29,391 nt of DNA from an uncultured Collinsella sp. (GTDB lineage: Bacteria; Actinomycetota; Coriobacteriia; Coriobacteriales; Coriobacteriaceae): NCBI GenBank assembly GCA_958407085.1, contig CATYHY010000003.1:1-29391 (forward strand). The letters run 5' to 3'. Positions 16,401 to 23,970 of this stretch are shown piece after piece. Made by a program: the position numbers and the translations under genes. Positions within the stretch are counted from its first letter, which is position 1. Every line of letters begins with the position of its first letter. The notes under the pieces were generated by a model. That model searched no databases and had not been told where the DNA came from. It saw only the letters and a list, made by a program, of their open reading frames with translations.

Positions 16401-16654
16401 AGCAAGGTGCCGACCAAGCCGATACCGCCGCCGATGCCCATCAGCAGGGCGCCGGCAAACGCAAGAATACCGGTAACGGCAAATGCCAATCTACTGGGCG
16501 CCGGGGCATTGAACTCCTGAACCTCGGGGTCAAAGCCGTGGTTGCGGAAGATCTGAGCGATATCCTCGGCAGCCAAGCGCTCTTCTTCGCTGCATGCCGG
16601 CGTAATGCCGGTGTTCTGCAGCAGGTGGTTAATATAGTTCTGGGTGTTCGCCAT
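13478..16654 (-). CDS. Membrane protein with a split, degenerate M28-type peptidase fold
   Basis: A 1058-residue protein. The N-terminal part carries VVVVAHYDSP (His138, Asp140) with TM pairs at about 55-96 and 158-207. A long acidic, Ala/Glu/Pro/Ser-rich, probably disordered insert follows (about 245-915), with an Ala/Arg/Glu-rich helical stretch (515-558) and a basic patch (834-848). The C-terminal half of the fold resumes at HDIWFVATGA (916). The expected M28 metal residues are altered: Cys222 in GAVCN where GAxDN is usual, GASD (924-927) where GAEE holds the catalytic and ligand Glu, and Arg1030 where a His is usual; a motif with Asp1004 is kept. It is probably not a standard zinc peptidase. 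ATG at 16654 has GGAG in front; the open frame to 16804 lacks one. It is followed by a small membrane protein gene. Confidence 0.8.
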   Translation of the reverse strand: MANTQNYINHLLQNTGITPACSEEERLAAEDIAQIFRNHGFDPEVQEFNAPAPSRLAFAVTGILAFAGALLMGIGGGIGLVGTLLAIVGAVLYVLERTGHPVVSRLGKTGVSQNVIAYHKASGPLASPRNRPVVVVAHYDSPRAELLAREPYASYRALIAKLLPVATIAPAAVAILRILPLPGALKVLLWIVAILASLVALANAANIISNRHVLPYTSGAVCNKSSVAAMLGVMDNVAPFQGENEFPDDVPFDTYFGEQKRRAEEMARAAAEYAAAQQQNDYGNTIEYEEPTYAEDEFGQPIAPDAQTEPEQGEAFDEQIEGFEGASADETLIGAIVPEDQNQAVQAEEFNDEVPAAEPAEEPAAAEPEPKLYRNAAGNIRFGSDAIRALGMLPESCTLDYEEGEEPTFEPEPAPVVTADDESAAVTAAVAEPEAVSAIDPAAGLDILAPAAPAQDVADESDDDYVEQPRRVSYESDTDFSAEIPAATPHADIASAFSSIGASASSFFKGALAKGRKFVDDFEEKRAAAREAAEQEAIAQQQAAEAARERAAQEFEQNEAMQSGPVDAAEATTSFESQQPTSADVVEATTSFEAQQHVDSTMSFDAAQFDSTITFEKQGTAIAEPLPVSDEQGDAADDDEPIDAAEIQDAAEDESVEANSDEEQYAAADQGDSTEVEQEEVPAVSETPETDESRPYSTQIFTMPTPSGSGATVANVAPTQDETVDSLMAQISSQASPRPQMNVPDPASAPSPAPSSSPLASVPDPSLPSMKQANVASRTSLFDLPDPSAQVNDPFATAQGPEPTSAPVAPSMPVASGAQPIETISAPAPAAPKSRKRGLGGLFGRKRKNEQDSMSDWLGVEDDYDAKKSGRGIGSWDNFEDDNDGWKGGATSSDGASSEDMLSAVASMGDDELLGHDIWFVATGASDCDGAGMKAFLASHRDKLRGVFFINLESVGAGRLSVVTVEGEQQLLKGDRRIMNLVSKVCKSFHVDCGALEMPYAKTDAYAALEASRRALTIAGVDGTRLACARTEDDLPHNVNPTNIATVSEVVTEVIRRS

Positions 16655-16852
16655 GTGCGCTCCACATCCATAATCCGACAAATAGGCCCAATGCATGCAC
16701 ATTAGAACCGTATATAGTCGAAAGTATACCCCGAGCGAGCGCAAACGACCGAATTCGGGCCATCTTAACGCCTCGAGCGGACAAGGATATAGCCTAATCT
16801 CCATATCGGACTAAAATCATGGCAGCAAACCACCTTCTCATGCGAGGACTCT
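16655..16852. promoter_or_regulatory. Divergent promoter region, M28-like gene / WYL regulators
   Basis: On the plus strand TTAACG (16765-16770) and TATAGC (16788-16793) are 17 bases apart, 59 bases before the WYL ATG. On the minus strand TATACT (16723-16728) is a possible -10 for the M28-like gene, without a clear -35. Both are weak calls made from box likeness only. Confidence 0.35.
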
Positions 16853-17875
16853 ATGACGGCAAGCGACGCGACCGCGACAATTAAAAAGGGGAATTCGGAG
16901 CCCGGTTTCGATAAAACGGCTCAGCGCATCCTCAATCTTTTCTTTGTGCTCAACAGCTCCCCCGAACCGCTGACGACCGAGCAGATCGTCTTGGATTCTG
17001 ACCTGGGATATGGCTCGGGCAATATCGACTCGGATAAGCGCAAGTTTCGGCGCGATCGTGACAAACTGCTCGAGCGTGGCATCTTAATCAAGGAGGTTCG
17101 CCCCGCCGGTGCGCAGGAGACCGAGGAAAGCTCGTGGACAATCGACCGCGAGCACACGTTTGCTGCAGGCGGCCTCATCACCGCAGACGACGCCGATATC
17201 CTACTCAACGCCATCGACCAGACGCTAGCGGCCGGCTCTTCCACCTTTGCCGCGCCGCTTGCCGATATTCGCTCCAAAATTGCCTACCTCACCGGCAGGA
17301 CGACGGTGGACGAAGTACCGATCCGCCGCTCTCCCACCGTCGATGCGGTATGGAGCGCCTTTGCCGAGCGATGCGCGCTGCGATTTTTATATCAGAACGG
17401 ACGCGGCGAGCAGAAAGAACGTACCGTCTGTGTCTACGGCATGTTCGAACGCGAGGGCGTGGCGTACTTCTGCGGCCTCGACAATGTCACCGACGACATC
17501 AGGACATTCCGCTGCGACCGTATCGTTCGCGCATGGCGTCCTTCGAAGGCCTACGCCATCCCTGCGGACTTCAATCTCAACGACTATCTGTTCTTTGAAT
17601 TCGATTTCGCCGACCGACCGCCCGTTGCAGCCACGTTCTCGTTCGCCCCTCAGACGCAGATCGATATGATCAACGGCCTCACGCGCGGGCGAGGTGAGCT
17701 CACACACACCGATGCGGGATGGATCTGGACCGTTGACGTGCGCGACCTTGAAGCCGCCGCCTCATTTTGCATGGCCCACGCCATGGACGGCATGAGGCCC
17801 ATGGCCCCCAAATCGCTCAAGCAGGCGTGGAACCACCTCATTGAAAGGACGGTGCACGAGTATGCCCGTGCGTAA
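16853..17875 (+). CDS. WYL-domain transcriptional regulator, PafB-like
   Basis: A 340-residue regulator. The N-terminal part (about 17-100) is a winged-helix type domain (KTAQRILNLFFVLN, then KRKFRRDRDKLLERG). The middle carries a WYL domain (about 165-235), a likely ligand-sensing or single-stranded-DNA-sensing module, followed by a WCX-type C-terminal extension. In mycobacteria tandem PafB and PafC form a heterodimer that activates the LexA-independent DNA damage response. The arrangement here is the same, with the second gene overlapping by 14 bases. GAGGA stands 4-5 bases before the ATG. A DNA-repair role is inferred from the family and the convergent exonuclease-helicase gene. Confidence 0.85.
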   Translation: MTASDATATIKKGNSEPGFDKTAQRILNLFFVLNSSPEPLTTEQIVLDSDLGYGSGNIDSDKRKFRRDRDKLLERGILIKEVRPAGAQETEESSWTIDREHTFAAGGLITADDADILLNAIDQTLAAGSSTFAAPLADIRSKIAYLTGRTTVDEVPIRRSPTVDAVWSAFAERCALRFLYQNGRGEQKERTVCVYGMFEREGVAYFCGLDNVTDDIRTFRCDRIVRAWRPSKAYAIPADFNLNDYLFFEFDFADRPPVAATFSFAPQTQIDMINGLTRGRGELTHTDAGWIWTVDVRDLEAAASFCMAHAMDGMRPMAPKSLKQAWNHLIERTVHEYARA

Positions 17876-18779
17876 ACTCACCAGCGAGCAGAGACTCTCG
17901 CGCGCCATCGACATCATGGAGGCCCTCTACGCCGCCGGCGAGAGCGGCATGACACGAACCGAGATTTGCGGCCGCTTTGACATCACGGGAGTATCGCTCG
18001 ACGAGATTCTCGAGATCGTCTCGACGCTCGCGGACCGAGAATCTGGTGCGCGCATCATCTGCGAATGCCACGGCGAGCGTGTGGTCCTCACTGGTGACGC
18101 CGGGCGTGTGCTACCGTTGCGCTTGAGTGCAGCCGAGGGCGCTGTGCTCAACCACGAACTTGAATCGTTGGGGATCGAGCCGCAGACGGCAGCTCGGATT
18201 CGACACGCCCTTCTACCCGAAGAGCTCGGCTATAACCAGCGCGTCTTTGACACCGTCAACCACGGGTCGCACTGGCAGCAGCTGAGCTGTGCCATTCAGG
18301 ACGGCGTTCGCTGCCGCATCTCATATCGCTCGATGGACGATGCACGGCCACGCGAGCGTCTGGTCGACCCCTTGCGCATTACGGCAAACGGCGACCAAAC
18401 ATACCTGATTGCCTGGGACATCACAGTCGATGAGCAGCGCACGTATCGCATGGATAAAATCGAGGGACTCGCCTTGACGGAAGACTCCGTCGTGCCTCAC
18501 ACACCGGACGTCGCATCCCTCCACGATTCCCTTGCCCGGACGCAGCGCAGCGCAAAGCTCTTGATGCCATTCGATATGGCGGAGCATCTGGACTGGGCCG
18601 GCATCACCCTAATCGAGCGCGGCGGGGCAGACATGGCAACGGTAACCGTGCATTACGGCTCCGAGCGTTGGCTACTGAGCCAGGTAATCGCAGCGGGCGG
18701 AGCCATCCGCATCTTGGATGACCCCGCCCTGTCAAAGCGCCTGTGCGATATGGCAAAAACCCTCGTCTGTCCGCTTTAG
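17862..18779 (+). CDS. WYL-domain transcriptional regulator, PafC-like
   Basis: A 305-residue second WYL protein. The N-terminal helix-turn-helix region (about 5-60) is followed by a middle domain, a WYL-type core (RCRISYRSMDD through VDPLRITANGDQTYLIAWD and TYRMDKI) and a C-terminal extension. ATG at 17862 lies inside the last codons of the PafB-like gene (14-base overlap). TTG at 17841 is in frame but less likely, and no strong Shine-Dalgarno precedes either start, so translational coupling is likely. Its TAG overlaps the TAA of the convergent helicase gene. It probably works as a heterodimer with the preceding protein, as PafB and PafC do. Confidence 0.85.
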   Translation: MPVRKLTSEQRLSRAIDIMEALYAAGESGMTRTEICGRFDITGVSLDEILEIVSTLADRESGARIICECHGERVVLTGDAGRVLPLRLSAAEGAVLNHELESLGIEPQTAARIRHALLPEELGYNQRVFDTVNHGSHWQQLSCAIQDGVRCRISYRSMDDARPRERLVDPLRITANGDQTYLIAWDITVDEQRTYRMDKIEGLALTEDSVVPHTPDVASLHDSLARTQRSAKLLMPFDMAEHLDWAGITLIERGGADMATVTVHYGSERWLLSQVIAAGGAIRILDDPALSKRLCDMAKTLVCPL

Positions 18780-21670
18780 CGCCGCCGCTCGTGGCGTGCG
18801 CGCCACAGTTGCAGATAGTGCCCGATCTGCGCCGATTCGATGCGCTGGTAGGAGCTCGTGGGCAGCGACGTTAAGAACTTCTTTCCGTAGCCCTTCGTCA
18901 CCAGGCGCGGGTCGGCCAGAATCAGCACGCCGCAATCGGTCGACGAGCGGATAAGGCGGCCGGCCGCCTGCTTGACCTCGAGCACCGCCTCGGGCAGCGA
19001 ATAGCGCGCCCAAGCGCGGTCTTCGCGCAGGTTGCGCTCGCACGAGAGCGGGTCCGTGGGACTCGAGAACGGCAGCTTGGGAATGATGACGCAGCGCAGC
19101 GTCTCGCCGCTGGCGTCGAACCCCTCCCAGAAGGCCTTAAGCGCAAAAAGCGATGAAGTCGGCTCGTTGATAAACCGATCGCGCAGGCGACGAGGAGATG
19201 AGTTGCGCTGCTGGCAGTTGAGCTCCAGACCCGCACGGGCCATCTTGGGCTCAACGCGGGCGTACAGGTCTTCCATGTCGCGCCGATTGGTGAACAGTGT
19301 GAGCACCGATCCGCCCATGGCAAGATGGGCGTCGACCAGCACGCGCTCGAGCGCCGTAAGATAGCTCTCGCGATCGCGCGGATCGGGGATATCGCCCGCA
19401 ACGACTACAGCCATGTTCGAATCGAAGTCGTAGCTCGAGTCCAAGTGCAGCGATGAGGATGTTGAAGCGCCGATGCGATCGAGGCCGACCGCGTGGTTAA
19501 AGTGTTCGAAGCTTTTGGACACCGTCATGGTCGCCGAGGCAAAGATAGCCGTGTGAACCTCGGGCAGCCACTCGGTTGCCAAGGCCTCGCCAATGTCGAT
19601 GCGCTCTGCGGTCATTGACTCTCCGCCGGCACGCAGCCTGCGATTGACCTGCAGCGAATACACGTAGTGTTCATCGGTGCCATCAATGATGAGTTTGAGG
19701 TTCTCGGCCAGCTCGTGCAGGCGGCGCGAGATATCACCCAGGTCGACAACAACCTCGGGCTTGTCGGCGGCGACGGCTTGCACCAGCGCGTCGACGCTCT
19801 TGTCAGCCTGTTCCAATACGTCGATGGCAGCGTAGGCCGACTGTAAGAAATCATGCCAGTCGTCAGATTCGCGCAGCTCGGGGCCAATCCATAGATTGGC
19901 ATTGTCATAACCCCCACGGGCACGGCAGCCGAGCTCGCGAACGCCATCGAACACGTCGGCGATTGCCATGCTCGCGCGCGCAACCGTCGACGTCGCCTTG
20001 GCAGTAAGGCCCAGATAGAGCGTAGAGCCCTCGGAGGTTGCCAAATCACGGGAGACCTGGCTTAGCGCACCGGTGCTCGAGCCACCCAGGCGCTCAAACA
20101 GAACGCGTGATTCGTCCGCCGACACCACGCGCGCCCACTGACGGCGCGCCTCGCGCTCGATGGAATGGGCCTCGTCGATTACCCAATGACGAATCGGAGG
20201 TAAAATCCTGCCCTCGGCCGCGACATTGCGGAACAGCAGGGAATGGTTGGTGACCACCACGTCGGCATGCGCTGCACGACGGCGAGCGCCGTGGACCAAA
20301 CATTTATCAGGGAAAAACGGGCAGAGGCGACGAGTACACTCGCGCGAGGCCGTCGTAAAGTCGGGGCGGTTGACGCTGCGCCACCGAATGCCGAGCGAGT
20401 CGAGGTCGCCATCGGCTGATTGGCAGACGTACGCCATAATGACCGCGACCGCCGTGAGCGTGTCCGCCGGATCGCGCTTGGTGGTAATCTCGACCTGGCC
20501 GCGGCTCATGCGCTCAAGCTTGCGCAGGCATGGATAGTGGTCATACCCCTTGAGAGCGCAAAATGACAGACCACCGTCCAGTTGCTCGGCAAGTTTTGGC
20601 AGCTCATGGTACATGAGCTGGTCGGCAAGATTATTCGATTTGGTCGCAATACCAACCGTGATGTTGTTACGGCGCGCTGCCTCGGCAAAAGGCACCAGAT
20701 AGGCCATCGATTTGCCGACGCCCGTGCCCGCCTCAATTACACGATGAGTGCCCGTGACCAGCGCATCGCGGACCTCGAGCGCCATCGCGATCTGCTCATC
20801 ACGCGGCTCGTAGGTGGGATACATGCGATTGACCAGGCCACCTGGCGCATAGTCTGCCTCAATCTCCTCACGACTCGGCATCTTGAGGACCGGCAGTTCG
20901 TCGGCGTCCACCCGATCGTCGGCGCGATCGGCCTTGAGAACGTCAGCACGAGCGGCGCTGAGAGAGAAGATAGAACCAGGGTTCTGCCCTGCCAAGAATG
21001 AGAAGATAGGACGATAGGACCAAGGCACATCCGGATGCATGTCGGCTAGGCGCGCCATGAGGCCCTGAGGCAAGTCGGTGAGCGCCACGAGCAACACGCG
21101 CCATACGCCACACAGGGCGTCGACGTCGGCATTGGCACGGTGTGATACCGAGTCACAGCCAAACAGATCGGCCATAAAAGACAACTTGTGCGATGCCAGG
21201 CGCGGAAGCGCGATGCGCGACAGCGCCAGCGAATCGATCCAGATATCGCTCACGTTGACGCCGCCTTTGACCGACTCGATAAACGAGCGGTCGAACGTGG
21301 CGTTATGTGCGATTACCGGGCAACCACCGACAAAATCGGCGAGAGCGGCTACGGCCTCAACGGCCGACGGGGCATCTGCCACATCGGCATTTGTAATGCT
21401 CGTGAGCTCGGTGATCTCGGCGGGAATCAGCTGCTTGGGATGCACGAAGGTATCGAAGCGGTCGACGACCTCGCGGCCCGAAAGACGGGCCGCCGAGATC
21501 TCGATCAGCTCATTGTCCTGCACCGAAAGACCTGTGGTCTCGGTATCGAGGACAATCACATCTTCCTCGATAAGGCCGAAGGACTGCGTTTTGGCGCGTT
21601 CGGCAAGCGTGGCATAGGAGTCGATGACAAACTGCGGCGTTCCTGACGAAACCGCGTCCTCGATTAGCAT
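18776..21670 (-). CDS. DEDDh exonuclease - DinG-type Fe-S helicase fusion
   Basis: A 964-residue DNA repair enzyme. The N-terminal domain is a DEDDh 3'-5' exonuclease like DNA polymerase III epsilon: LDTETTG (Asp42, Glu44), HNATFD (Asp127), and His177/Asp182 in SHRANADVDA. The rest is an XPD/DinG-family superfamily 2 helicase: Walker A EAGTGVGKS (313-321), four candidate Fe-S cysteines (381, 445, 450, 457), and a VIDEAH Walker B (497-502). C-terminal helicase motifs include LFALKAFWEGFD and QAAGRLIRS. All exonuclease and ATPase residues I can check are intact. The same fusion is known from several Firmicutes, where the protein is called DinG. The ATG lies inside the ddl stop region (ATGCTAA, 7-base overlap). 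The stop overlaps that of the convergent PafC-like gene. Confidence 0.92.
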   Translation of the reverse strand: MLIEDAVSSGTPQFVIDSYATLAERAKTQSFGLIEEDVIVLDTETTGLSVQDNELIEISAARLSGREVVDRFDTFVHPKQLIPAEITELTSITNADVADAPSAVEAVAALADFVGGCPVIAHNATFDRSFIESVKGGVNVSDIWIDSLALSRIALPRLASHKLSFMADLFGCDSVSHRANADVDALCGVWRVLLVALTDLPQGLMARLADMHPDVPWSYRPIFSFLAGQNPGSIFSLSAARADVLKADRADDRVDADELPVLKMPSREEIEADYAPGGLVNRMYPTYEPRDEQIAMALEVRDALVTGTHRVIEAGTGVGKSMAYLVPFAEAARRNNITVGIATKSNNLADQLMYHELPKLAEQLDGGLSFCALKGYDHYPCLRKLERMSRGQVEITTKRDPADTLTAVAVIMAYVCQSADGDLDSLGIRWRSVNRPDFTTASRECTRRLCPFFPDKCLVHGARRRAAHADVVVTNHSLLFRNVAAEGRILPPIRHWVIDEAHSIEREARRQWARVVSADESRVLFERLGGSSTGALSQVSRDLATSEGSTLYLGLTAKATSTVARASMAIADVFDGVRELGCRARGGYDNANLWIGPELRESDDWHDFLQSAYAAIDVLEQADKSVDALVQAVAADKPEVVVDLGDISRRLHELAENLKLIIDGTDEHYVYSLQVNRRLRAGGESMTAERIDIGEALATEWLPEVHTAIFASATMTVSKSFEHFNHAVGLDRIGASTSSSLHLDSSYDFDSNMAVVVAGDIPDPRDRESYLTALERVLVDAHLAMGGSVLTLFTNRRDMEDLYARVEPKMARAGLELNCQQRNSSPRRLRDRFINEPTSSLFALKAFWEGFDASGETLRCVIIPKLPFSSPTDPLSCERNLREDRAWARYSLPEAVLEVKQAAGRLIRSSTDCGVLILADPRLVTKGYGKKFLTSLPTSSYQRIESAQIGHYLQLWRARHERRR

Positions 21671-22629
21671 GCAATGCCCGCTCGACGAAGGCCCATACGA
21701 ATCAGGCTGTCACAGACCTGCGGGAACGTCATGTCGTCGGTGTGGCGGATCTCGTCCGGATACAGCGACGTATCGGTCATGCCGGGAATGGTATTGGTCT
21801 CGAGGATAACGGGGCCGTCCTCACTCACGATAAAGTCGCTGCGCGAGATACCCAGGCAACCGAGGGCCTTGTGAGCAGCACAGGCAAGCTCCTGAGCGCG
21901 AGCGTAATTCTCGGGTGAAATCTGCGCCGGAATGCGATGGATGTCCGTAGGGTCGACATATTTCACGTCCAGATCGTAGAACTCGCAGTCCTCGGGTTTG
22001 CGAATCTCGACAATCGGCAGAGCGCGCACGTCGTCCTCGCCGTACACACCGACGGTGATCTCGGTACCCTCGATGCACTTCTCGACCAGCACTTTGTCGC
22101 CGTACGCAAACGCCTTGGCGATTGCCGCGGGCAGCTCGGAGGGCTCATGGACCAGGGAAATGCCATAGCTGGAACCGTTGACGGCCGGCTTCACAAAGCA
22201 GCGCTCGCCACAAACCTCGACGATATGATCGATATCGACTTCATCGCCCACCTCGAGCGCGAGGCCGGGGGCAATGGGAATGCCCGCCTTGGCGTACAGG
22301 AGCTTAGAGACCTCCTTGTCGGCACCGCAGGCGCTGGCAAGCACGCCCGAGGGCGTGTAGGGGATACCCAGGGTCTCCATGGCGCCCTGCATGGCGCCAT
22401 CCTCGCCGCCGGCACCGTGCATGGCGATAAACGCCACGTCAAAGCCGCCGGTCGCCATGGTTACCATAAAATCATCGGCAGCCGTGTCGAGCAGCTCCAC
22501 CGAAGTGTAGCCGGCCTCCTTCAAGGCAACCACGACGTTCTTTCCCGAATTGAGCGAGATCTCGCGCTCAGCGGAATGACCGCCCGCCAAGACCGCTACG
22601 TGCATGTTCTCTAGGCTTTTACCCGGCAT
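21664..22629 (-). CDS. ddl: D-alanine--D-alanine ligase
   Basis: Ddl makes D-Ala-D-Ala from two D-Ala and ATP for peptidoglycan precursors, in the cytoplasm. The 321-residue ATP-grasp protein has AGGHSAEREISLNSG near the N-terminus, HGAGGEDGAMQG, VKPAVNGSSYG, EGTEITVGVYG and the C-terminal ATP/Mg site LETNTIPGMTDTS. The VKY motif after FYDLD keeps the Tyr associated with D-Ala-D-Ala rather than D-Ala-D-Lac specificity, so a dipeptide product is predicted. GGAGGAG stands 7 bases before the ATG. The exonuclease-helicase gene overlaps its end by 7 bases, so both are probably co-expressed. Confidence 0.95.
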   Translation of the reverse strand: MPGKSLENMHVAVLAGGHSAEREISLNSGKNVVVALKEAGYTSVELLDTAADDFMVTMATGGFDVAFIAMHGAGGEDGAMQGAMETLGIPYTPSGVLASACGADKEVSKLLYAKAGIPIAPGLALEVGDEVDIDHIVEVCGERCFVKPAVNGSSYGISLVHEPSELPAAIAKAFAYGDKVLVEKCIEGTEITVGVYGEDDVRALPIVEIRKPEDCEFYDLDVKYVDPTDIHRIPAQISPENYARAQELACAAHKALGCLGISRSDFIVSEDGPVILETNTIPGMTDTSLYPDEIRHTDDMTFPQVCDSLIRMGLRRAGIAC

Positions 22630-22669
22630 GGGCAGACTCCTCCTCTATAATTTCTGCAGCTGATACCAT

Positions 22670-22699
22670 ATTGTAGCGATACCCTCTACGTTTCCCCAA
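22670..22699 (-). promoter_or_regulatory. Possible promoter of ddl and the downstream helicase gene
   Basis: TTGGGG and TACAAT on the minus strand, 18 bases apart, about 40 bases before the ddl ATG, in the 85-bp divergent gap with rlmN. The -35 box overlaps the rlmN leader. Confidence 0.35.
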
Positions 22700-22714
22700 A
22701 ATCGAAAGGCTTCC

Positions 22715-23767
22715 ATGAATCCCAGGACTAAATCTCAGGACATTCGCGACTTGAGCCAAAACGATATTCGCGAGCTCGTGGCCGAGCTTGGCCAGCCCGC
22801 CTTCCGCGCGAAGCAGCTCATCGAATGGGTCTTTGAGAAGAACGTTTGTTCGTTTGACGATATGACCAACCTTCCCAAGGCTTTCCGCGAGCAGCTTAAA
22901 GAGGCTTTCGCCTTTGACACGCCGACTGAACTCACCAAGCAGGTTTCCAAAGATGGCTCTCGCAAGTATCTGCTCGAGTACCACGACGGCGTTTCCGTCG
23001 AGACCGTCGGCATGCCCCGTCGTAACAAGCTTTCCGTCTGCGTTTCCACCCAGGCAGGCTGTGGCATGGGCTGTGCCTTTTGCGCTACCGGTCTCAACGG
23101 CCTCAAGCGCTCTCTGACTGCTCAAGAGATCGTCGACCAGGTACTTCATGTATCCAACGACTTTGGCGAGCGCGCCACGAGCGTTGTCTTCATGGGCCAG
23201 GGCGAGCCGTTTGCCAACTACGACGAGGTTCTCAAGGCGCTGCGAATCCTCAACGACCCCGATGGCATCGGTATCGGCGCTCGTCACCTCACCGTCTCTA
23301 CCAGCGGCGTTATTCCCGGTATTCGCAAATTTGCCGACATCCCCGAGCAGTTCACGCTTGCCGTTTCCCTGCATTCCGCCATCCAGTCGACGCGCAATAA
23401 GCTCATGCCCGGTGTTAAGAAGTACACGCTACTTCGCCTTCACGAGGCGCTTCAACTCTACACCGAGAAGACTGGCCGCCGCCCGACCTATGAGTATGCC
23501 ATGATCGAAGGCGTCAACGATACGAATCCCGAGATGCAGGCGCTCTGCGACTTCTGCGAGGGAACGTTGTGCCACGTTAACCTGATTCAGCTTAACGACA
23601 TCGAGGGCAGCCCGCTCAAGCCGTCGCCGATTCATAAGGTTGAGGATCTTCAGCGTCGTCTTGAGTCCCGTGGCATCGAGACCACGATTCGTAACTCCCG
23701 TGGTAACGATATTGACGCCGCTTGCGGACAGCTGAAGCAGCGCTTCAAAGTTCAGAAGAACGCATAG
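22715..23767 (+). CDS. rlmN: Dual-specificity 23S rRNA (A2503-C2) / tRNA (A37-C2) methyltransferase
   Basis: RlmN is a radical-SAM enzyme that methylates C2 of A2503 in 23S rRNA and of A37 in some tRNAs. The cluster motif CGMGCAFC has Cys116, Cys120 and Cys123. Cys109 (SVCVS) and Cys337 (AACGQLK) correspond to the two catalytic cysteines of the E. coli enzyme, so the methyl-transfer mechanism is complete. The motif MGQGEP and the late VNLIQLN and RNSRGNDIDAACG stretches fit the family, as does the 350-residue length. AAAGG stands five bases before the ATG. The gene is divergent from ddl and ends in a strong terminator preceded by a parS-like site. Codons ending in T look more frequent than in the flanking genes. 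Confidence 0.96.
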   Translation: MNPRTKSQDIRDLSQNDIRELVAELGQPAFRAKQLIEWVFEKNVCSFDDMTNLPKAFREQLKEAFAFDTPTELTKQVSKDGSRKYLLEYHDGVSVETVGMPRRNKLSVCVSTQAGCGMGCAFCATGLNGLKRSLTAQEIVDQVLHVSNDFGERATSVVFMGQGEPFANYDEVLKALRILNDPDGIGIGARHLTVSTSGVIPGIRKFADIPEQFTLAVSLHSAIQSTRNKLMPGVKKYTLLRLHEALQLYTEKTGRRPTYEYAMIEGVNDTNPEMQALCDFCEGTLCHVNLIQLNDIEGSPLKPSPIHKVEDLQRRLESRGIETTIRNSRGNDIDAACGQLKQRFKVQKNA

Positions 23768-23785
23768 GGGAGTCGCACCCCAAAA

Positions 23786-23801
23786 CGTTTCATGTGAAAC
23801 A
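23786..23801. promoter_or_regulatory. parS-like site with two mismatches
   Basis: CGTTTCATGTGAAACA matches the perfect parS sites of this window at 14 of 16 positions. It lies in the gap after rlmN, 2.1 kb from the main array, between the stop and its terminator, so it interrupts no gene. Confidence 0.65.
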
Positions 23802-23804
23802 TCG

Positions 23805-23845
23805 AACGGCCCCGGTTACAGGAGATGCAACCGGGGCCGTTTTAT
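23805..23845 (+). terminator. Rho-independent terminator of rlmN
   Basis: AACGGCCCCGGTT and AACCGGGGCCGTT form a 13-bp stem around an 11-base loop, followed on the plus strand by TTATTTATT. It begins 38 bases after the rlmN stop. Confidence 0.88.
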
Positions 23846-23894
23846 TTATTGACCTTAATTTTGAATCAGCTGCTACCTGTCCCATTTTTTACGG

Positions 23895-23938
23895 CCAAAA
23901 TAAGGGGTCCTTGCCTCGTGAATCAGACAAGGACCCCT
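23895..23938 (-). terminator. Terminator of the parA-parB-YtxH-like unit
   Basis: AGGGGTCCTTG and CAAGGACCCCT form an 11-bp stem with a 14-base loop. On the minus strand it is followed by TATTTTGG. It lies 28 bases after the stop of the small YtxH-like gene. Confidence 0.75.
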
Positions 23939-23958
23939 CAAAATATGCTAAGTAATTG

Positions 23959-23970
23959 TTAGGTACCTAA
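23959..23970. repeat. 12-bp palindrome TTAGGTACCTAA, copy 1
   Basis: A perfect palindrome preceded by G and overlapping the stop codon of the YtxH-like gene. An identical copy (with the same preceding G) lies at 27463-27474. Its function is unknown. Confidence 0.5.

Noticed and set aside
13433..16705. Long plus-strand open frames opposite the M28-like gene (492 and 595 codons)
   Set aside because: They are mirror frames of a GC-rich minus-strand gene with strong third-position bias; their translations are Arg/Gly/Leu-rich with no domain motifs or ribosome binding sites.
22619..23374. 251-codon minus-strand frame opposite rlmN
   Set aside because: Antisense shadow; rlmN on the plus strand has a complete radical-SAM motif and terminator.
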